Assembly (NCBI RefSeq): GCF_007858275.1
Contig: NZ_VFEV01000011.1
Location: 62,001-126,000 of the forward strand
Origin: Pseudomonas proteolytica
GTDB lineage: Bacteria; Pseudomonadota; Gammaproteobacteria; Pseudomonadales; Pseudomonadaceae
Direction: 5' to 3'
Length of the DNA: 64,000 nucleotides
Every line of letters starts with the position of its first letter. Position 1 is the stretch's first letter. This document shows positions 29,999 through 40,600 of the stretch, piece after piece. A program made the translations under genes and the position numbers. The notes beneath the pieces were generated by a model. The model searched no databases, had not been told where the DNA came from, and saw nothing but the letters and a program-made list of their open reading frames with translations.

Positions 29999-30940
29999 TC
30001 AAGCCTCGGTGGATGATTGCTTGTAGTTGTAACCAATCGGGTGCGGCATATTGCGGGCCTTGGCCAGTTCGATCTGCTTCTGGCGGTCGATCGCACTGCG
30101 ACGGGTCTTCTCGGACAGCTTATCCCAGCAATGCGGGCAACTGATGCCGGCCACGTAATGCTCGGATGCGCGGTCCTCTACGCTAACCGGTGTACGGCAG
30201 GCATGACATTGATCGTAGTCACCTTCGCTCAAGTCGTGGCGCACGGTCACGCGGTTATCGAACACGAAGCAGTCACCCTGCCACTTGGTTTGTTCCTGGG
30301 GCACCTCTTCGAGGTATTTGAGGATGCCGCCCTTGAGGTGATACACCTCATCGAACCCTTCGCTGAGCATGTAGCTGGAGGCCTTTTCACAGCGAATGCC
30401 GCCGGTGCAGAACATGGCGACTTTCTTGTGCTTGGCCGGATCGAAGTTGGCTTTGATATAGTCGGGAAATTCGCGAAAACTCGTGGTTTTCGGGTCGATC
30501 GCCCCTTCAAAGGTGCCGATCGACACTTCATAGTCGTTACGGGTGTCGATCAACAGCACTTCTGGGTCGCTGATCAGGGCGTTCCAGTCTTGTGGATCAA
30601 CATAGGTGCCGACTTTCTTGTTGGGGTCGACGCCTTCGACGCCCAGGGTCACGATCTCTTTTTTCAGCTTGACCTTGGTGCGGTAGAACGGCTGCTCGTC
30701 GCAGTACGACTCTTTGTGGTCGATGTCGACCATGCGCGGGTCGTTCTTCAGCCAGGTCATCAGGCCATCAATGCCTTCGCGGCTCCCGGAAACGGTGCCG
30801 TTGATGCCTTCTTCGGCGATCAGCAAGGTGCCCTTGATGCCGTTGTCGACCATGGCTTGCAGCAGAGGCTCGCGCAGGGCGACGTAATCTTCGAGGGTGA
30901 CGAACTTATACAGTGCCGCCACGACGATGGGTTGTGTCAT
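29999..30940 (-). CDS. trhO: tRNA uridine(34) hydroxylase
   Basis: TrhO (YceA), 313 residues. It uses molecular oxygen to hydroxylate U34 of several tRNAs, the first step to 5-methoxy- or carboxymethoxy-uridine. An N-terminal acylphosphatase-like domain (with [11 protein letters not shown]) is followed by a rhodanese domain with the active cysteine at Cys178 in [14 protein letters not shown]-terminal cysteine-rich segment follows (CHACRTPVS and CPHCWDKLS). GGAGA lies 9 bases before the ATG. It is the first gene of a three-gene unit. Confidence 0.95.
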   Translation of the reverse strand: MTQPIVVAALYKFVTLEDYVALREPLLQAMVDNGIKGTLLIAEEGINGTVSGSREGIDGLMTWLKNDPRMVDIDHKESYCDEQPFYRTKVKLKKEIVTLGVEGVDPNKKVGTYVDPQDWNALISDPEVLLIDTRNDYEVSIGTFEGAIDPKTTSFREFPDYIKANFDPAKHKKVAMFCTGGIRCEKASSYMLSEGFDEVYHLKGGILKYLEEVPQEQTKWQGDCFVFDNRVTVRHDLSEGDYDQCHACRTPVSVEDRASEHYVAGISCPHCWDKLSEKTRRSAIDRQKQIELAKARNMPHPIGYNYKQSSTEA

Positions 30941-30987
30941 GGGTGTTCTCTCCAGGTGGCTACCCTCGCAAAGGGTGAACCGGATGC

Positions 30988-31017
30988 AAAAAAAACGCGC
31001 CGACTGAGCGGCGCGTT
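30988..31017 (-). terminator. Intrinsic terminator of the DUF2059-bolA unit
   Basis: A 9-bp perfect GC-rich stem (30994-31002 with 31009-31017) has a 6-base loop and is followed on the minus strand by eight T (30995-30988). It lies between bolA and trhO, beyond the REPIN, and would end leftward transcripts from bolA. Confidence 0.9.
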
Positions 31018-31045
31018 GCGGATTCTATCAGGGATAAACCCCGAA

Positions 31046-31147
31046 CTGTAGGAGCGAGCTTGCTCGCGAAAAACCTGAGAACGCCGCGTGCTTTCAGAAT
31101 GCGCGCGTCATCGTTAACGATCTTCGCAAGCAAGCTCGCGCCTACAG
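31046..31147. repeat. REPIN of the GTAGGAGCGAGCTTGC subfamily
   Basis: About 102 bases, with inverted arms CTGTAGGAGCGAGCTTGCTC and its complement (the right arm has GCAAGCAAGC for GCGAGCAAGC). This subfamily differs from the GTGGGAGCGGGC type and recurs at 56871. It lies 17 bases after the bolA stop, in front of the terminator. Confidence 0.9.
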
Positions 31148-31164
31148 AGGTTGACCGTAACCGA

Positions 31165-31458
31165 TCAATGTCCGCCAGCGCAGGTCGGCGAGGCCGGGGC
31201 TGCGTCGATTTTCGCCCATTCTTCAGGCGTGTAGGTATGCAGTGCCAGCGCATGGAACTCGCCCATCAGGTCGCCCAACGTGGCGTAGACCTTCTGGTGG
31301 CGCTTGACGCGGTTGAGTCCGTCGAACTGCTGGCTGACCAGCACGGCCTTGAAGTGCGTCTGCAATCCACGGCTGTGCATATGGCTTTCGTCCAGCACAC
31401 TCACGTGTTCCGGGCTCAGGGCGGCAAGTGCCGTCTCGATGCGCTGTTGCATGGTCAT
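31165..31458 (-). CDS. bolA: BolA-family protein
   Basis: A 97-residue BolA-fold protein, probably a partner of a monothiol glutaredoxin in iron-sulfur handling and possibly a DNA-binding stress regulator. The family core is DESHMHSRG (conserved histidine), FDGLNRVKRHQKVYATLG with the signature R-H-V/Q-VY, and LHTYTPEEW. The ATG at 31458 has GGAG 6 bases upstream; a GTG four codons further out is possible. It follows the DUF2059 gene by about 12 bases, so they are co-transcribed. Confidence 0.92.
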   Translation of the reverse strand: MTMQQRIETALAALSPEHVSVLDESHMHSRGLQTHFKAVLVSQQFDGLNRVKRHQKVYATLGDLMGEFHALALHTYTPEEWAKIDAAPASPTCAGGH

Positions 31459-31470
31459 TCCTGGCTCCAC

Positions 31471-31992
31471 TTACTTCTTGGCAGGCGCGGCGGCTTTTTT
31501 CGCCGGAGCCAATTCGTTGGTCATGTCTTCCAACAGCTTGTTCACGACCGGTACCGCGCTTTCCAGTTTGGCCTGGGTCAGTTGGGCCGATTGCTGGGTC
31601 AGTTGCGGCATTTTCTCCAGGACTTTCTTACCCAGTGGCGATTTGTAGAAGGCAACCAGGTCCTTGAGTTCTGACTCACTGAAGTTGCTGGTGTACAGCT
31701 TGACCATGTCCGGCTTGAGCTTGTTCCAGCCAATGGCCTGGTCCAGGGCGGCGTTGGCCTTGGCCTGGTAGGTGTCCAGAACGGTTTGCTTGGCGGCAGG
31801 CGCCTTGGTCTGCTCGAAACGCTGGGCAAACATTTGCTGCACTTGCATGTACACCGGGGTGCCGAGCTTGTCTGCGTGAGCCAGGGTCAGGAAGGCTTCG
31901 GCACTGGCGTTGTGGCTGGCGGTATCGGCAAGAACCTGGCCGCTGGCACATACCAGGGCAACCGCGGTACAGATGGCACGAAGACGAGTCAT
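31471..31992 (-). CDS. DUF2059 exported protein
   Basis: A 173-residue protein with a signal peptide (MTRLRAICTAVALVCASGQVLA, cleavage expected after the alanine) and a helical DUF2059 domain. The domain includes KLKPDMVKLYTSNFSESEL and LVAFYKSPLGKKVLEKMPQL. It ends in a lysine/alanine-rich tail (APAKKAAAPAKK). The function of DUF2059 proteins is not established. The bolA-DUF2059-fumC neighbourhood is conserved in Pseudomonas. Confidence 0.88.
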   Translation of the reverse strand: MTRLRAICTAVALVCASGQVLADTASHNASAEAFLTLAHADKLGTPVYMQVQQMFAQRFEQTKAPAAKQTVLDTYQAKANAALDQAIGWNKLKPDMVKLYTSNFSESELKDLVAFYKSPLGKKVLEKMPQLTQQSAQLTQAKLESAVPVVNKLLEDMTNELAPAKKAAAPAKK

Positions 31993-32185
31993 CGAGTTTC
32001 CTTTCTAGCTGGCGAGGTAAGACCCCAAGGGCGACCATTCTGCGCCTAAAAAACGCCGGTACTCAACCCCACGCCTTGTAGGGCCTGGTTTTGCGGGGGA
32101 TTGCCCGATGAAATGGCTTTTATGGAACCCAAGCGTGCCTCCAGGGCCTAAACTGCGCAAACCGACTACAAGGAGAGTCACCGCG

Positions 32186-33574
32186 ATGAGCCGTATCGAA
32201 ACCGACAGCCTGGGCGAAGTACAAGTCCCGGATGACGCTTACTGGGGCGCACAGACCCAGCGTTCACTGGTCAATTTCGCCATCGGCGAGCAACGCATGC
32301 CACTGGCGGTCCTGCACGCCCTGGCGCTGATCAAGAAGGCCGCGGCGCGGGTCAACGATCGCAATGGCGACCTGCCCGCCGACATCGCCCGCCTGATCGA
32401 ACAGGCCGCTGACGAAGTCCTCGATGGCAAGCACGATGACCAGTTCCCGCTGGTGGTCTGGCAGACCGGCAGTGGCACCCAGAGCAACATGAACGCCAAT
32501 GAGGTGATCGCCGGCCGCGCCAATGAGCTGTCGGGCAAGCCCCGTGGCGGCAAGAGCCCGGTGCACCCCAATGATCACGTCAACCGTTCCCAGAGTTCCA
32601 ACGACTGCTTCCCCACTGCCATGAGCATTGCCACCGTACAAGCGGTGCATGAGCAGTTGCTGCCGGCGCTGCGTGAGCTGTCCGGTGGGCTGGCCGAGCT
32701 GTCGGCGCGCCATATGAAGCTGGTCAAGACCGGCCGCACCCACATGATGGACGCCACGCCCATCACCTTTGGCCAGGAAGTCTCGGCGTTTATCGCGCAA
32801 CTCGATTATGCCGAACGCGCCATTCGCAGTGCCCTGCCCGCCGTCTACGAACTGGCACAAGGCGGCACGGCGGTCGGCACCGGCCTGAACTCGCCCCATG
32901 GCTTTGGCGAGGCCATTGCCGCAGAAATCGCCGCGTTGTCCGGGCTGCCGTTTGTCACCGCCCCCAACAAGTTCGCCGCTCTGTCGGGCCATGAGCCGCT
33001 GACGACTTTGTCCGGTGCCTTGAAAACCCTGGCCGTGGCCTTGATGAAAATCGCCAACGACCTGCGCCTGCTAGGCTCGGGCCCGCGCGCCGGGCTGGCT
33101 GAAGTGCGCCTGCCGGCCAATGAGCCGGGCAGTTCGATCATGCCCGGCAAGGTCAACCCGACCCAGTGCGAAGCGCTGTCGATGCTGGCCTGCCAGGTGC
33201 TGGGCAATGACGTGACCATCAGTATTGCCGCAAGCCAGGGGCATTTGCAGTTGAACGTGTACAAGCCGGTGATTATCCACAACCTGCTGGAGTCGATCCG
33301 CTTGCTCGCCGACGGCTGCCGCAACTTCCAGGAACATTGCATCGCCGGCCTTGAACCCGACGCCGAGCAAATGGCCGAACACCTGGAGCGCGGGCTGATG
33401 CTGGTGACGGCGCTGAACCCGCATATCGGCTATGACAAGTCGGCAGAGATTGCCAAGAAAGCCTATGCCCAAGGGCTGACCCTGCGCGAAGCGGCGCTGG
33501 AATTGGGCTACCTCACCGATGCCGAGTTCGACCAGTGGGTACGCCCGGAAAACATGCTCGAAGCCGGGCACTGA
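32186..33574 (+). CDS. fumC: Fumarate hydratase, class II
   Basis: A 462-residue iron-free, heat-stable fumarase that interconverts fumarate and malate. The superfamily signature [16 protein letters not shown] is intact; [14 protein letters not shown] and the catalytic loop follow family expectation. The frame opens at 32108, but the ATG at 32186 has AAGGAG 10 bases upstream and gives the family start [12 protein letters not shown]. Pseudomonads have two fumC genes; this neighbourhood matches the second one (fumC2). It converges with the EamA gene, 9 bases between stops. Confidence 0.96.
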   Translation: MSRIETDSLGEVQVPDDAYWGAQTQRSLVNFAIGEQRMPLAVLHALALIKKAAARVNDRNGDLPADIARLIEQAADEVLDGKHDDQFPLVVWQTGSGTQSNMNANEVIAGRANELSGKPRGGKSPVHPNDHVNRSQSSNDCFPTAMSIATVQAVHEQLLPALRELSGGLAELSARHMKLVKTGRTHMMDATPITFGQEVSAFIAQLDYAERAIRSALPAVYELAQGGTAVGTGLNSPHGFGEAIAAEIAALSGLPFVTAPNKFAALSGHEPLTTLSGALKTLAVALMKIANDLRLLGSGPRAGLAEVRLPANEPGSSIMPGKVNPTQCEALSMLACQVLGNDVTISIAASQGHLQLNVYKPVIIHNLLESIRLLADGCRNFQEHCIAGLEPDAEQMAEHLERGLMLVTALNPHIGYDKSAEIAKKAYAQGLTLREAALELGYLTDAEFDQWVRPENMLEAGH

Positions 33575-33583
33575 TCCCCTCTC

Positions 33584-34546
33584 CTACAGAGGTTGTATCA
33601 ACCTTGCGCGCCGGGCCTTGAGCCCGGCGATCAAGGACGGGGCCAACGCCACCGATGCCGACCCCAGCACCACCAGCACCGCGCCACCGTAGCCCAGGCC
33701 ATTGATCTGCTCGGCGTGCACATAGTCGGGCCACAGCCATGCCGCAATCGCCACCGCCACGAACGTCACCAACGGCGTGATCGCCAGGGTCGCGCTGACC
33801 CGCGAAGCCTCCCAGTGGGCCAAGGCCTCGGCAAAGGCGCCGTAGGCAATCAGGGTATTGAAACAGCACGCCAGCAGCAGCCAGCCTTGCAACGGGCTCA
33901 GTTGCAGCGCTTCCATGGGATGCACCCAGGGCAGCAGCAGAAATGCGCAGCTCAGGTAGATCACCATCATGACCTGCAGGGAATTCCACACCGTCAACAA
34001 TTGCTTCTGGCCCAGGGCGTAGAACACCCAGATGGTGGTTGCCAGCAGAATCGTCAGCACCCCGGCGGTGTAGGTGCCCAGGGACGTCAACAGCTCTGCC
34101 AGGCGCTGGTTGAAGAACAGCGCAAAACCGATGATCAATACCAGCAGACCTACGCCCTGCCCCAGGCTGAAACGCTCCTTGAACAGGAACACGCTGGCAA
34201 TCATCAGGAAGATCGGCCCCATCTGCACCACCAGTTGCGCGGTGCCGGGGCTCAACATCTTCAGCCCGACCAGATAGAGCACGTAGTTGCCCACCAGTCC
34301 GCATACCGCCATCGCCACCAGCCAGCCACCGCGCTTGCCCAGGACTTTGGGGCTGGGCAGACGCTTGACGGCGGCCAGGTAAATGAACAGGCAAGTGCCG
34401 GACACCATCAGGCGAAACCAGGTCACGGTGATCGGGTCCATCACCTGCAGGACCTGCTTGAGCTTGATCGGCAAAATGCCCCAGAGCAGCGCGGTCAGCA
34501 GGGTCAGGGATAAACCGTAGACCCAGCGGCCGGAAGAGATGTGCAT
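33584..34546 (-). CDS. EamA/DMT-family exporter
   Basis: A 320-residue inner-membrane protein with about ten helices in two EamA repeats (roughly 8-140 and 150-295), the drug/metabolite transporter layout. It begins GRWVYGLSLTLLTALLWGIL. The frame is open upstream to 34633, but the ATG at 34546 follows GGGG by 5 bases and starts just before the first helix. The substrate is unknown; many relatives export amino acids or similar metabolites. Confidence 0.87.
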   Translation of the reverse strand: MHISSGRWVYGLSLTLLTALLWGILPIKLKQVLQVMDPITVTWFRLMVSGTCLFIYLAAVKRLPSPKVLGKRGGWLVAMAVCGLVGNYVLYLVGLKMLSPGTAQLVVQMGPIFLMIASVFLFKERFSLGQGVGLLVLIIGFALFFNQRLAELLTSLGTYTAGVLTILLATTIWVFYALGQKQLLTVWNSLQVMMVIYLSCAFLLLPWVHPMEALQLSPLQGWLLLACCFNTLIAYGAFAEALAHWEASRVSATLAITPLVTFVAVAIAAWLWPDYVHAEQINGLGYGGAVLVVLGSASVALAPSLIAGLKARRARLIQPL

Positions 34547-34642
34547 GAGTGCCCCAAGAGCCAGAGGAAGAGGAACCTGCATTCTAGGGGGATGTGGGTA
34601 GACCTTGGCGAAGTTTTTTATCAGACACACCACAAATCAACG

Positions 34643-34729
34643 GTGGGAGCGGGCTTGCTCGCGAATGCGGTGGGTCAGTGATGGATATATCGACTGATAC
34701 ACCGCTTTCGCGAGCAAGCCCGCTCCCAC
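34643..34729. repeat. REPIN between the EamA and thiolase genes
   Basis: An 87-base inverted REP pair of the GTGGGAGCGGGCTTGCTCGC type. It lies 24 bases beyond the thiolase stop on the minus strand, upstream of the EamA gene. Confidence 0.93.
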
Positions 34730-34753
34730 AGTTGATCTTCGGTGTTTTATAGA

Positions 34754-35938
34754 TCAGCGCACGGCTTCAAACAGCCCCGTCGCCCCCATCCCACCACCGA
34801 CGCACATGGTGACGATGCCGTAGCGCAAATCACGCCGCTGCAGTTCACGCACCAGATGCCCCACCTGCCGCGAGCCGGTCATGCCGAACGGATGGCCAAT
34901 GGAGATCGAACCACCGTTGACGTTGTACCTGGCATTGTCGATTTCCAGGCGATTACGCGCATACAGGCACTGCGAAGCAAACGCCTCGTTGAGTTCCCAC
35001 AGGTCAATGTCCGCCACCTGCAGGCCACGGGCCTTGAGCAATTTGGGCACCGAGAACACCGGGCCGATACCCATCTCGTCCGGCTCGCAACCGGCAACGG
35101 TAAACCCGCGGAAAAACGCCTTGGGCTTGAGCCCCAGTTCCAGGGCTTTTTCCAGGCTCATCACCAGGGTCATCGATGCGCCGTCGGACAGTTGCGAAGA
35201 GTTGCCTGCCGTCACCGAGCCATCCTCGGCAAACACCGGCTTGAGCCCGCTGAGGCTGGCCAGGGTGGTGTCTGGACGGTTGCAATCGTCGCGATCGACC
35301 ACGCCATCAAGAATCTGTACCTCGCCGGTGTTTTTATCCTCGACCTTGTACTTGACCGCCATGGCTACGATTTCATCATCGAACAGCCCGTCAGCCTGGG
35401 CCTGGGCGGTGCGCTGCTGGCTTTGCAGGGCGTACAGGTCCTGCTCCTCGCGGCTGACGTTATAGCGCCGGGCGACAATTTCGGCGGTCTGGCCCATGGG
35501 GAAATAAATGCCCGGCACCTGCTCCTTGAGCAAAGGGTTGATCAGGTTGTCGGTATTCACGCTTTTCATGGTCAGGCTGATGGATTCGACGCCACCGGCA
35601 ACAATGATGTCGCTGCAACCCGAGGCAATCTGGTTCGCCGCGATGGCAATCGCCTGCAGCCCCGAAGAACAGAAACGGTTGAGGGTCATGCCCGCGGTGC
35701 CGGTGCCAAGGCGCGACAGCACTGCCACGTTGCGGCCGATGTTGTAGCCCTGGGCTCCTTCGTTGGAACCGGCACCGACAATGCAATCCTCGACACTGGC
35801 CGGGTCGATGCCGTTGCGGGTGAGCAAGGCGTTGACGCAATGCGCGGCCATGTCATCGGGGCGGGTCTGGTTGAACTTGCCGCGAAAGGACTTGGCCAGG
35901 CCGGTTCGCACGCTGTCGACGATCACTACTTCACGCAT
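34754..35938 (-). CDS. Acetyl-CoA C-acyltransferase (thiolase)
   Basis: A 394-residue thiolase. The acyl-accepting cysteine is Cys90 in LNRFCSSGLQAIA. The second site is in NVNGGSISIGHPFGMTG (histidine) and the third in VTMCVGGGMGATGLF (cysteine), so all three catalytic motifs are present. It could act in beta-oxidation or in acetoacetyl-CoA chemistry; family relatives are called acetyl-CoA acetyltransferase. GAGG lies 6 bases before the ATG. It stands alone, with no neighbouring fatty-acid oxidation gene. Confidence 0.92.
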   Translation of the reverse strand: MREVVIVDSVRTGLAKSFRGKFNQTRPDDMAAHCVNALLTRNGIDPASVEDCIVGAGSNEGAQGYNIGRNVAVLSRLGTGTAGMTLNRFCSSGLQAIAIAANQIASGCSDIIVAGGVESISLTMKSVNTDNLINPLLKEQVPGIYFPMGQTAEIVARRYNVSREEQDLYALQSQQRTAQAQADGLFDDEIVAMAVKYKVEDKNTGEVQILDGVVDRDDCNRPDTTLASLSGLKPVFAEDGSVTAGNSSQLSDGASMTLVMSLEKALELGLKPKAFFRGFTVAGCEPDEMGIGPVFSVPKLLKARGLQVADIDLWELNEAFASQCLYARNRLEIDNARYNVNGGSISIGHPFGMTGSRQVGHLVRELQRRDLRYGIVTMCVGGGMGATGLFEAVR

Positions 35939-36045
35939 GGGCTACCTCAATCTTGTCGTTGTTGGGAGACAGATCGAGGATAGATCCAGCGCCAGGCGAT
36001 CGCGACGATCATTCACCTGGCGTATGCAAAAGCATGGCGCTAACC

Positions 36046-36070
36046 CTGTAGGAGCCAAGCTCGCGCCTAC
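36046..36070. repeat. REP remnant overlapping the end of pap
   Basis: CTGTAGGAGC-CAAGCTCGCGCCTAC is a collapsed REPIN in which the two arms of the GTAGGAGCGAGC family are fused with almost no spacer. Its right edge contains the TAG stop codon of pap on the minus strand. Confidence 0.7.
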
Positions 36071-37584
36071 TTATGCTTCTTCTTTTTGTCGTGTTTATCG
36101 GACTTGGCGAACGCCTCTTCCAGCGCCAGGTTGATGGTGCGCAATACCTTGACCCGCGCCCAGCGCTTGTCGTTGGCCTCCACCAGGGTCCAGGGGGCGA
36201 TCTCGGTGCTGGTACGGTCCACCATGTCGCCCACCGCTGCCCGGTACGCATCCCACTTGTCGCGGTTGCGCCAATCGTCTTCGGTGATTTTGAAGCGCTT
36301 GAAGGGGATTTCTTCGCGCGCCTGGAAGCGCTCCAGTTGGGTGTCCTTGTCAATGGCCAGCCAGAACTTGACCACGATCACCCCGGCGTCGCGCAGTTGC
36401 TCCTCGAAATCGTTGATCTCGGCGTAGGCGCGCATCCAGTCCGCAGTGCTGCAAAAGCCTTCGATCCGCTCCACCAGCACGCGGCCATACCAGGAGCGGT
36501 CAAACACGGTGAACATGCCCCGCGCCGGGATCTGCCGCCAAAAACGCCACAGGTACGGCTGGGCCCGTTCGTCTTCGGTGGGCGCGGCAATCGGTACGAT
36601 GCGGTATTGGCGCGGGTCCAGCGCCGCCGCCACCCGGCGGATCGCCCCGCCCTTGCCCGCCGCGTCGTTACCTTCGAAAACCGTGACCAGCGCGTGCTTG
36701 CGCATGCGTTTGTCGCGCATCAAGCCCGAAAGCCGCGCCTGTTCGGTAATCAGTTGTTCCTCGTAGTCGTCCTTCTCCAGGCGCTGGGTCATGTCCAGGC
36801 TGTCGAGCAGGTTCATCTGGTCCACGGATGATGGCAATGGCGCCGGCTGGATACCGCTGGCCTTGGTTTTTGGCACCTTCAGGGCATTTTGCAGGCTTTC
36901 CAGCAGGATCTTGCCCACTGTCAGCCCACGGTAATTGGCGTCGACGCCTTCGATCACATGCCAGGGCGCGTAGTCCCGGCTGGTGCGGCGCAGCACGCGC
37001 TCACCAAAATGCACGAACTTGTCGTAGGTCTCGGACTGCTGCCAGTCCAGCGGGCTGATGCGCCAGCTGTGCAGCGGATCGTCCTGCAAGGCCTTGAGCC
37101 GTGCCTTCATTTGCTTCTTGGACAGATGGAACCAGAACTTGAAGATCAGCGCCCCTTCATCGCAGAGCATCTGCTCCAGGCGTTCGGCCCCGGCGATGGC
37201 CTGGTCCAGCCGCGCATCCTTGATCTGCCCATGAACCCGCGCCTGCAACATCTGGCTGTACCAGTTGCCGAAGAACACCCCCATGCGCCCCTTGCCCGGC
37301 AATTGCCGCCAATAGCGCCAGGCCGGCGGGCGCGCCAGTTCTTCGTCGGTCTGCTGGTCGAAGGTGCGCACTTCGATCAGGCGCGGGTCCATCCATTCGT
37401 TGAGCAGCTTGACCGTCTCGCCTTTGCCGGCGCCTTCGACGCCATTGATCAGGACGATTACCGGGAAGCGTCCCTGCTGGTGCAACTCGAACTGCGCCTC
37501 CAGCAAGGCTTCACGCAATGCCGGGACTTGCGCGTCGTAAGTGTCTTTATCGACGGCGTGACCAATTTCTGCGGATTCGAACAT
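36067..37584 (-). CDS. pap: Polyphosphate:AMP phosphotransferase (tandem PPK2)
   Basis: A 505-residue protein with two PPK2 domains. The first (about 20-245) has a P-loop GVEGAGKGETVKLL; the second (about 265-490) has EGNDAAGKGGAIRRV followed by FDRSWYGRVLVERIEGF. Tandem PPK2 proteins use polyphosphate to turn AMP into ADP. The frame is open to 37677, but the ATG at 37584 has AAGGGAG upstream and is the family start. The C-terminus is a lysine/histidine-rich tail (DKHDKKKKHK). The stop codon lies in a REP remnant. Confidence 0.92.
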   Translation of the reverse strand: MFESAEIGHAVDKDTYDAQVPALREALLEAQFELHQQGRFPVIVLINGVEGAGKGETVKLLNEWMDPRLIEVRTFDQQTDEELARPPAWRYWRQLPGKGRMGVFFGNWYSQMLQARVHGQIKDARLDQAIAGAERLEQMLCDEGALIFKFWFHLSKKQMKARLKALQDDPLHSWRISPLDWQQSETYDKFVHFGERVLRRTSRDYAPWHVIEGVDANYRGLTVGKILLESLQNALKVPKTKASGIQPAPLPSSVDQMNLLDSLDMTQRLEKDDYEEQLITEQARLSGLMRDKRMRKHALVTVFEGNDAAGKGGAIRRVAAALDPRQYRIVPIAAPTEDERAQPYLWRFWRQIPARGMFTVFDRSWYGRVLVERIEGFCSTADWMRAYAEINDFEEQLRDAGVIVVKFWLAIDKDTQLERFQAREEIPFKRFKITEDDWRNRDKWDAYRAAVGDMVDRTSTEIAPWTLVEANDKRWARVKVLRTINLALEEAFAKSDKHDKKKKHK

Positions 37585-37686
37585 GGGCGACTCCCTTCCA
37601 AGATGGATCAAGACTAGCGGATTGGGCTGCAAGGCGGGCAAGCAATTCCATAGGCCTTGCCGTGGATCAATCCGCAACCCTGGCGG

Positions 37687-40600
37687 CTAGTCTTCCGGCA
37701 GATGGCAGATGTTCAGGTCCTGATACTTCATCATCTGCTGGGTCAGGCGTTCCATCACCTCGTTGATCGCCTGCCTGCGCGGCGCGCGCAGGCCTTCCAT
37801 TTGCGCCAGGTATTCGCCATCGGTGAGGTTCTGACTGTTCTCGAAAAGCGCCTGCTGCTGCCCATCAAATGGCTCGGTCGCACGCCTGAACGTCTCGGGA
37901 AACTGCTGCTTGAGATGAGCCTTCCAGAACGACAGTTGGGCAATAAACCGCAAAAACACCGGCGACAGCTCGGCGATCAGGACTTGCTCATGCGCACGCT
38001 CCAGGTTCTCGCTGGTCAAGTCAGCCAATGACCCGAAGCGCATGTGCTTGGGTTGCCCCGGCAACTGCAGGATCTTCGCCAGGCCGACCCGATACGCCAG
38101 GCTCACCTCCAGCGGGTCTTCGCTGGCATGTTCGGTGGCGTAAGTCGCCGCAATCTTTTCCAGTTCACTGAGGCGAAACAGGCCGCGCCCCAGGCTCAGC
38201 AGCACCCCGGAGTTGCCTTGCCCACGGCTGGCCTGGCGCGTGGCGTTCGCCACGGCCTTGAGCACTTCGACCTGGCTGAAAATCTCTGTCGCGCCATCGA
38301 CACAGTTCGCCGGATGGGCCACCAGTTGGAACACCCGCTCGCGCAACTCGACGCTGTCATGGGTCGCCTGCAAGACCTCCCAGACTCGCCGGGTCATGTC
38401 CTCGCGCACGTAACGGCTGTCGGCGGCGCCAGAGAGTTGCGCCAACAATGCCATCAGCGGCATCGATTCCGGGTCATCGCGCAGGTTGGCCCAAATCGCC
38501 CGCTTGCTGGCATCGGCCGCCGCCACCTCGTCTGGCAACCAGGTGCGCCTGGCCTTCAGCTCAGTGAATCGTGACGAATCGTCCTCCACATAGCCCATAC
38601 CGATTCCCACTGCATCGCGGTAACTGATCAGGGCGCTCATCGTCGTCGAGGACAAGGGGTTGCCCCCCAGATTGATCGCCTGGCTGAACCTGCGTGTGGA
38701 GGTGAACAACCAGTCGGGCAACACCGTGATCCAGTTACTGCGCAGGTCGACCTGTTCCAGATGGGCCAGACGTGCGATCCCGGTGGGCAGGTCCACCAGC
38801 TTGGCATCCTCCAGTAACAGGGTCTGCAAGTCGCGCATGTTGCTTACGTCCAGATGCGACTCGATGGGGTTGTGGCTCAAGTCCAACAGACACAACGTGC
38901 TCATGTCGGCCAGCTTGCGCCGGGTGTACTCAGTCAGCGCCAACTGATTATGGGGCAAGGCCAGGCTGTTGAGTTCGGGCATGCGCGACAGGTATTCGGG
39001 CAGGCGGGTCAGGCGGTTGCGGTCCAGGTTCAGGCGCCGCACGCCCTTGAAGCACTTCAGAAAATAAGCCACGTCATCGCCCAGGCGCATGTTTTTCAGG
39101 GACAGTTGCCGCACATGGTCGAAGCGGATCTCGGGGGGCAGGTTCGGCAATGCCCCCACGCGCATGCCATCCAGTGTCAGCCCCGGCACGGGCACTTGGT
39201 GATCATCGAGCACAAAGCTCTGGCGGCGCCAACAGGCTTCGATCCGCTCGGCCACTTGCTGGCGGCTGTGACGGATATCAGCCATGCCCGGCTGCGCCGC
39301 CAGGTCGCCGAGGTTGTTCTTCCAGTGCTTGAGGATCGAGCGCAGAAGCTTCAGGTCAGCCTGCAGGCGCGCGACGGCCTTGGCTTGGGCCAGGGCGTCG
39401 GTCCCCAGGCTTTGCAATAACTCGGCTGCCTGGACATCACTGAACAAGGGATAAATTTTCTGTACCTTGCCCACCAGCGGCCGCGGGCTGGCCGGTGAAT
39501 CAGACATGCGACTGGGAACCTCCAGCGCCTGGGGCTCGCTCGCCTGATCGGAGAAAGCTTCGCCCGCCACCACACGCTCGCTCTGCGCCCGGGCAGCCAG
39601 GCGACGGCGCAGCCTCCAGGCGTTTTCGCCAGGATGCAACGGCAACTCCAGGGCGCTGCGCTGGGTAGCCGAGAGCGTTTGCAAGATCGCCTCGAACAAC
39701 CCGTCGGAACCGGCCTGGGCCGCCCCCATGCTCACCCCGTGGGCATCGAACGGCGTGAATCCCACGCCCGAGCTGACCAGCACCCGACGCACGCTCGCGC
39801 CCTCCCTCGCCCCCAGGGCCAACAACGGCCCGGCGGGTGAACCCTGGCGCAACTCCACTTGCAGTGTGCTGTCCCAGCCGTCGAGGTGCGGCAGCATGCG
39901 TACCGCCACGCACTGGGTGTCCAGACCGGCCAACTCCGGCTGCTCGAAACCGGCCAGGGCACGGTCCAGGCGCTGTGCCTCCAGGCTCACGCGCACCGAC
40001 TCTGCCAGGGCCATGGGCACCCGCTGGTTGTCCCGCAGGGCTTGAAGCTCCACGGAGGACGCCTGGGCCATCAACTCGCGCATCACGCGGGAGGGTAATG
40101 GCGGGTAGGCCTCGCGCAACGGCGCGCCACCCTCGGGCACCGGCCCGTCGTAGGCCTGGTATAGCTGCTCAAACAACGGTTTGCGATCAGCCTTGAGGTG
40201 CGCGAGCAATTGACGCGCCAATGCCGCGTGCTCGTCATTGGCGGCCACCCCTTCGCCCAACAGACCGGCCTTGCGTGGCGCATCCAGGCCAGACAGCAAC
40301 ACATCAAACACCTGCCCCTGCGCCACGGCCTGCTCGCAGAGGCTCAAGCGCCCGGCGGCATCAAACGGGCCAGCGGCGGGATAACGCGCCGTAACGCTAC
40401 CCTGGGCATCCAGCACCTCGAAATAATGGCCCTCGGGCCAGCCCGGCAGCAGCGGCAACGCGTGCATCTGGGTGGTCGCACTTGGCCCATTGAGGTAAGC
40501 GCCACGCTCCAATAGCCAGACCAGGTCGCGAATCGACTGCTCCAGCCTGAAGCGCTCGTACAGATCACGAAAGCGCGCCGGAAAAGGCAAGCACTCCTGC

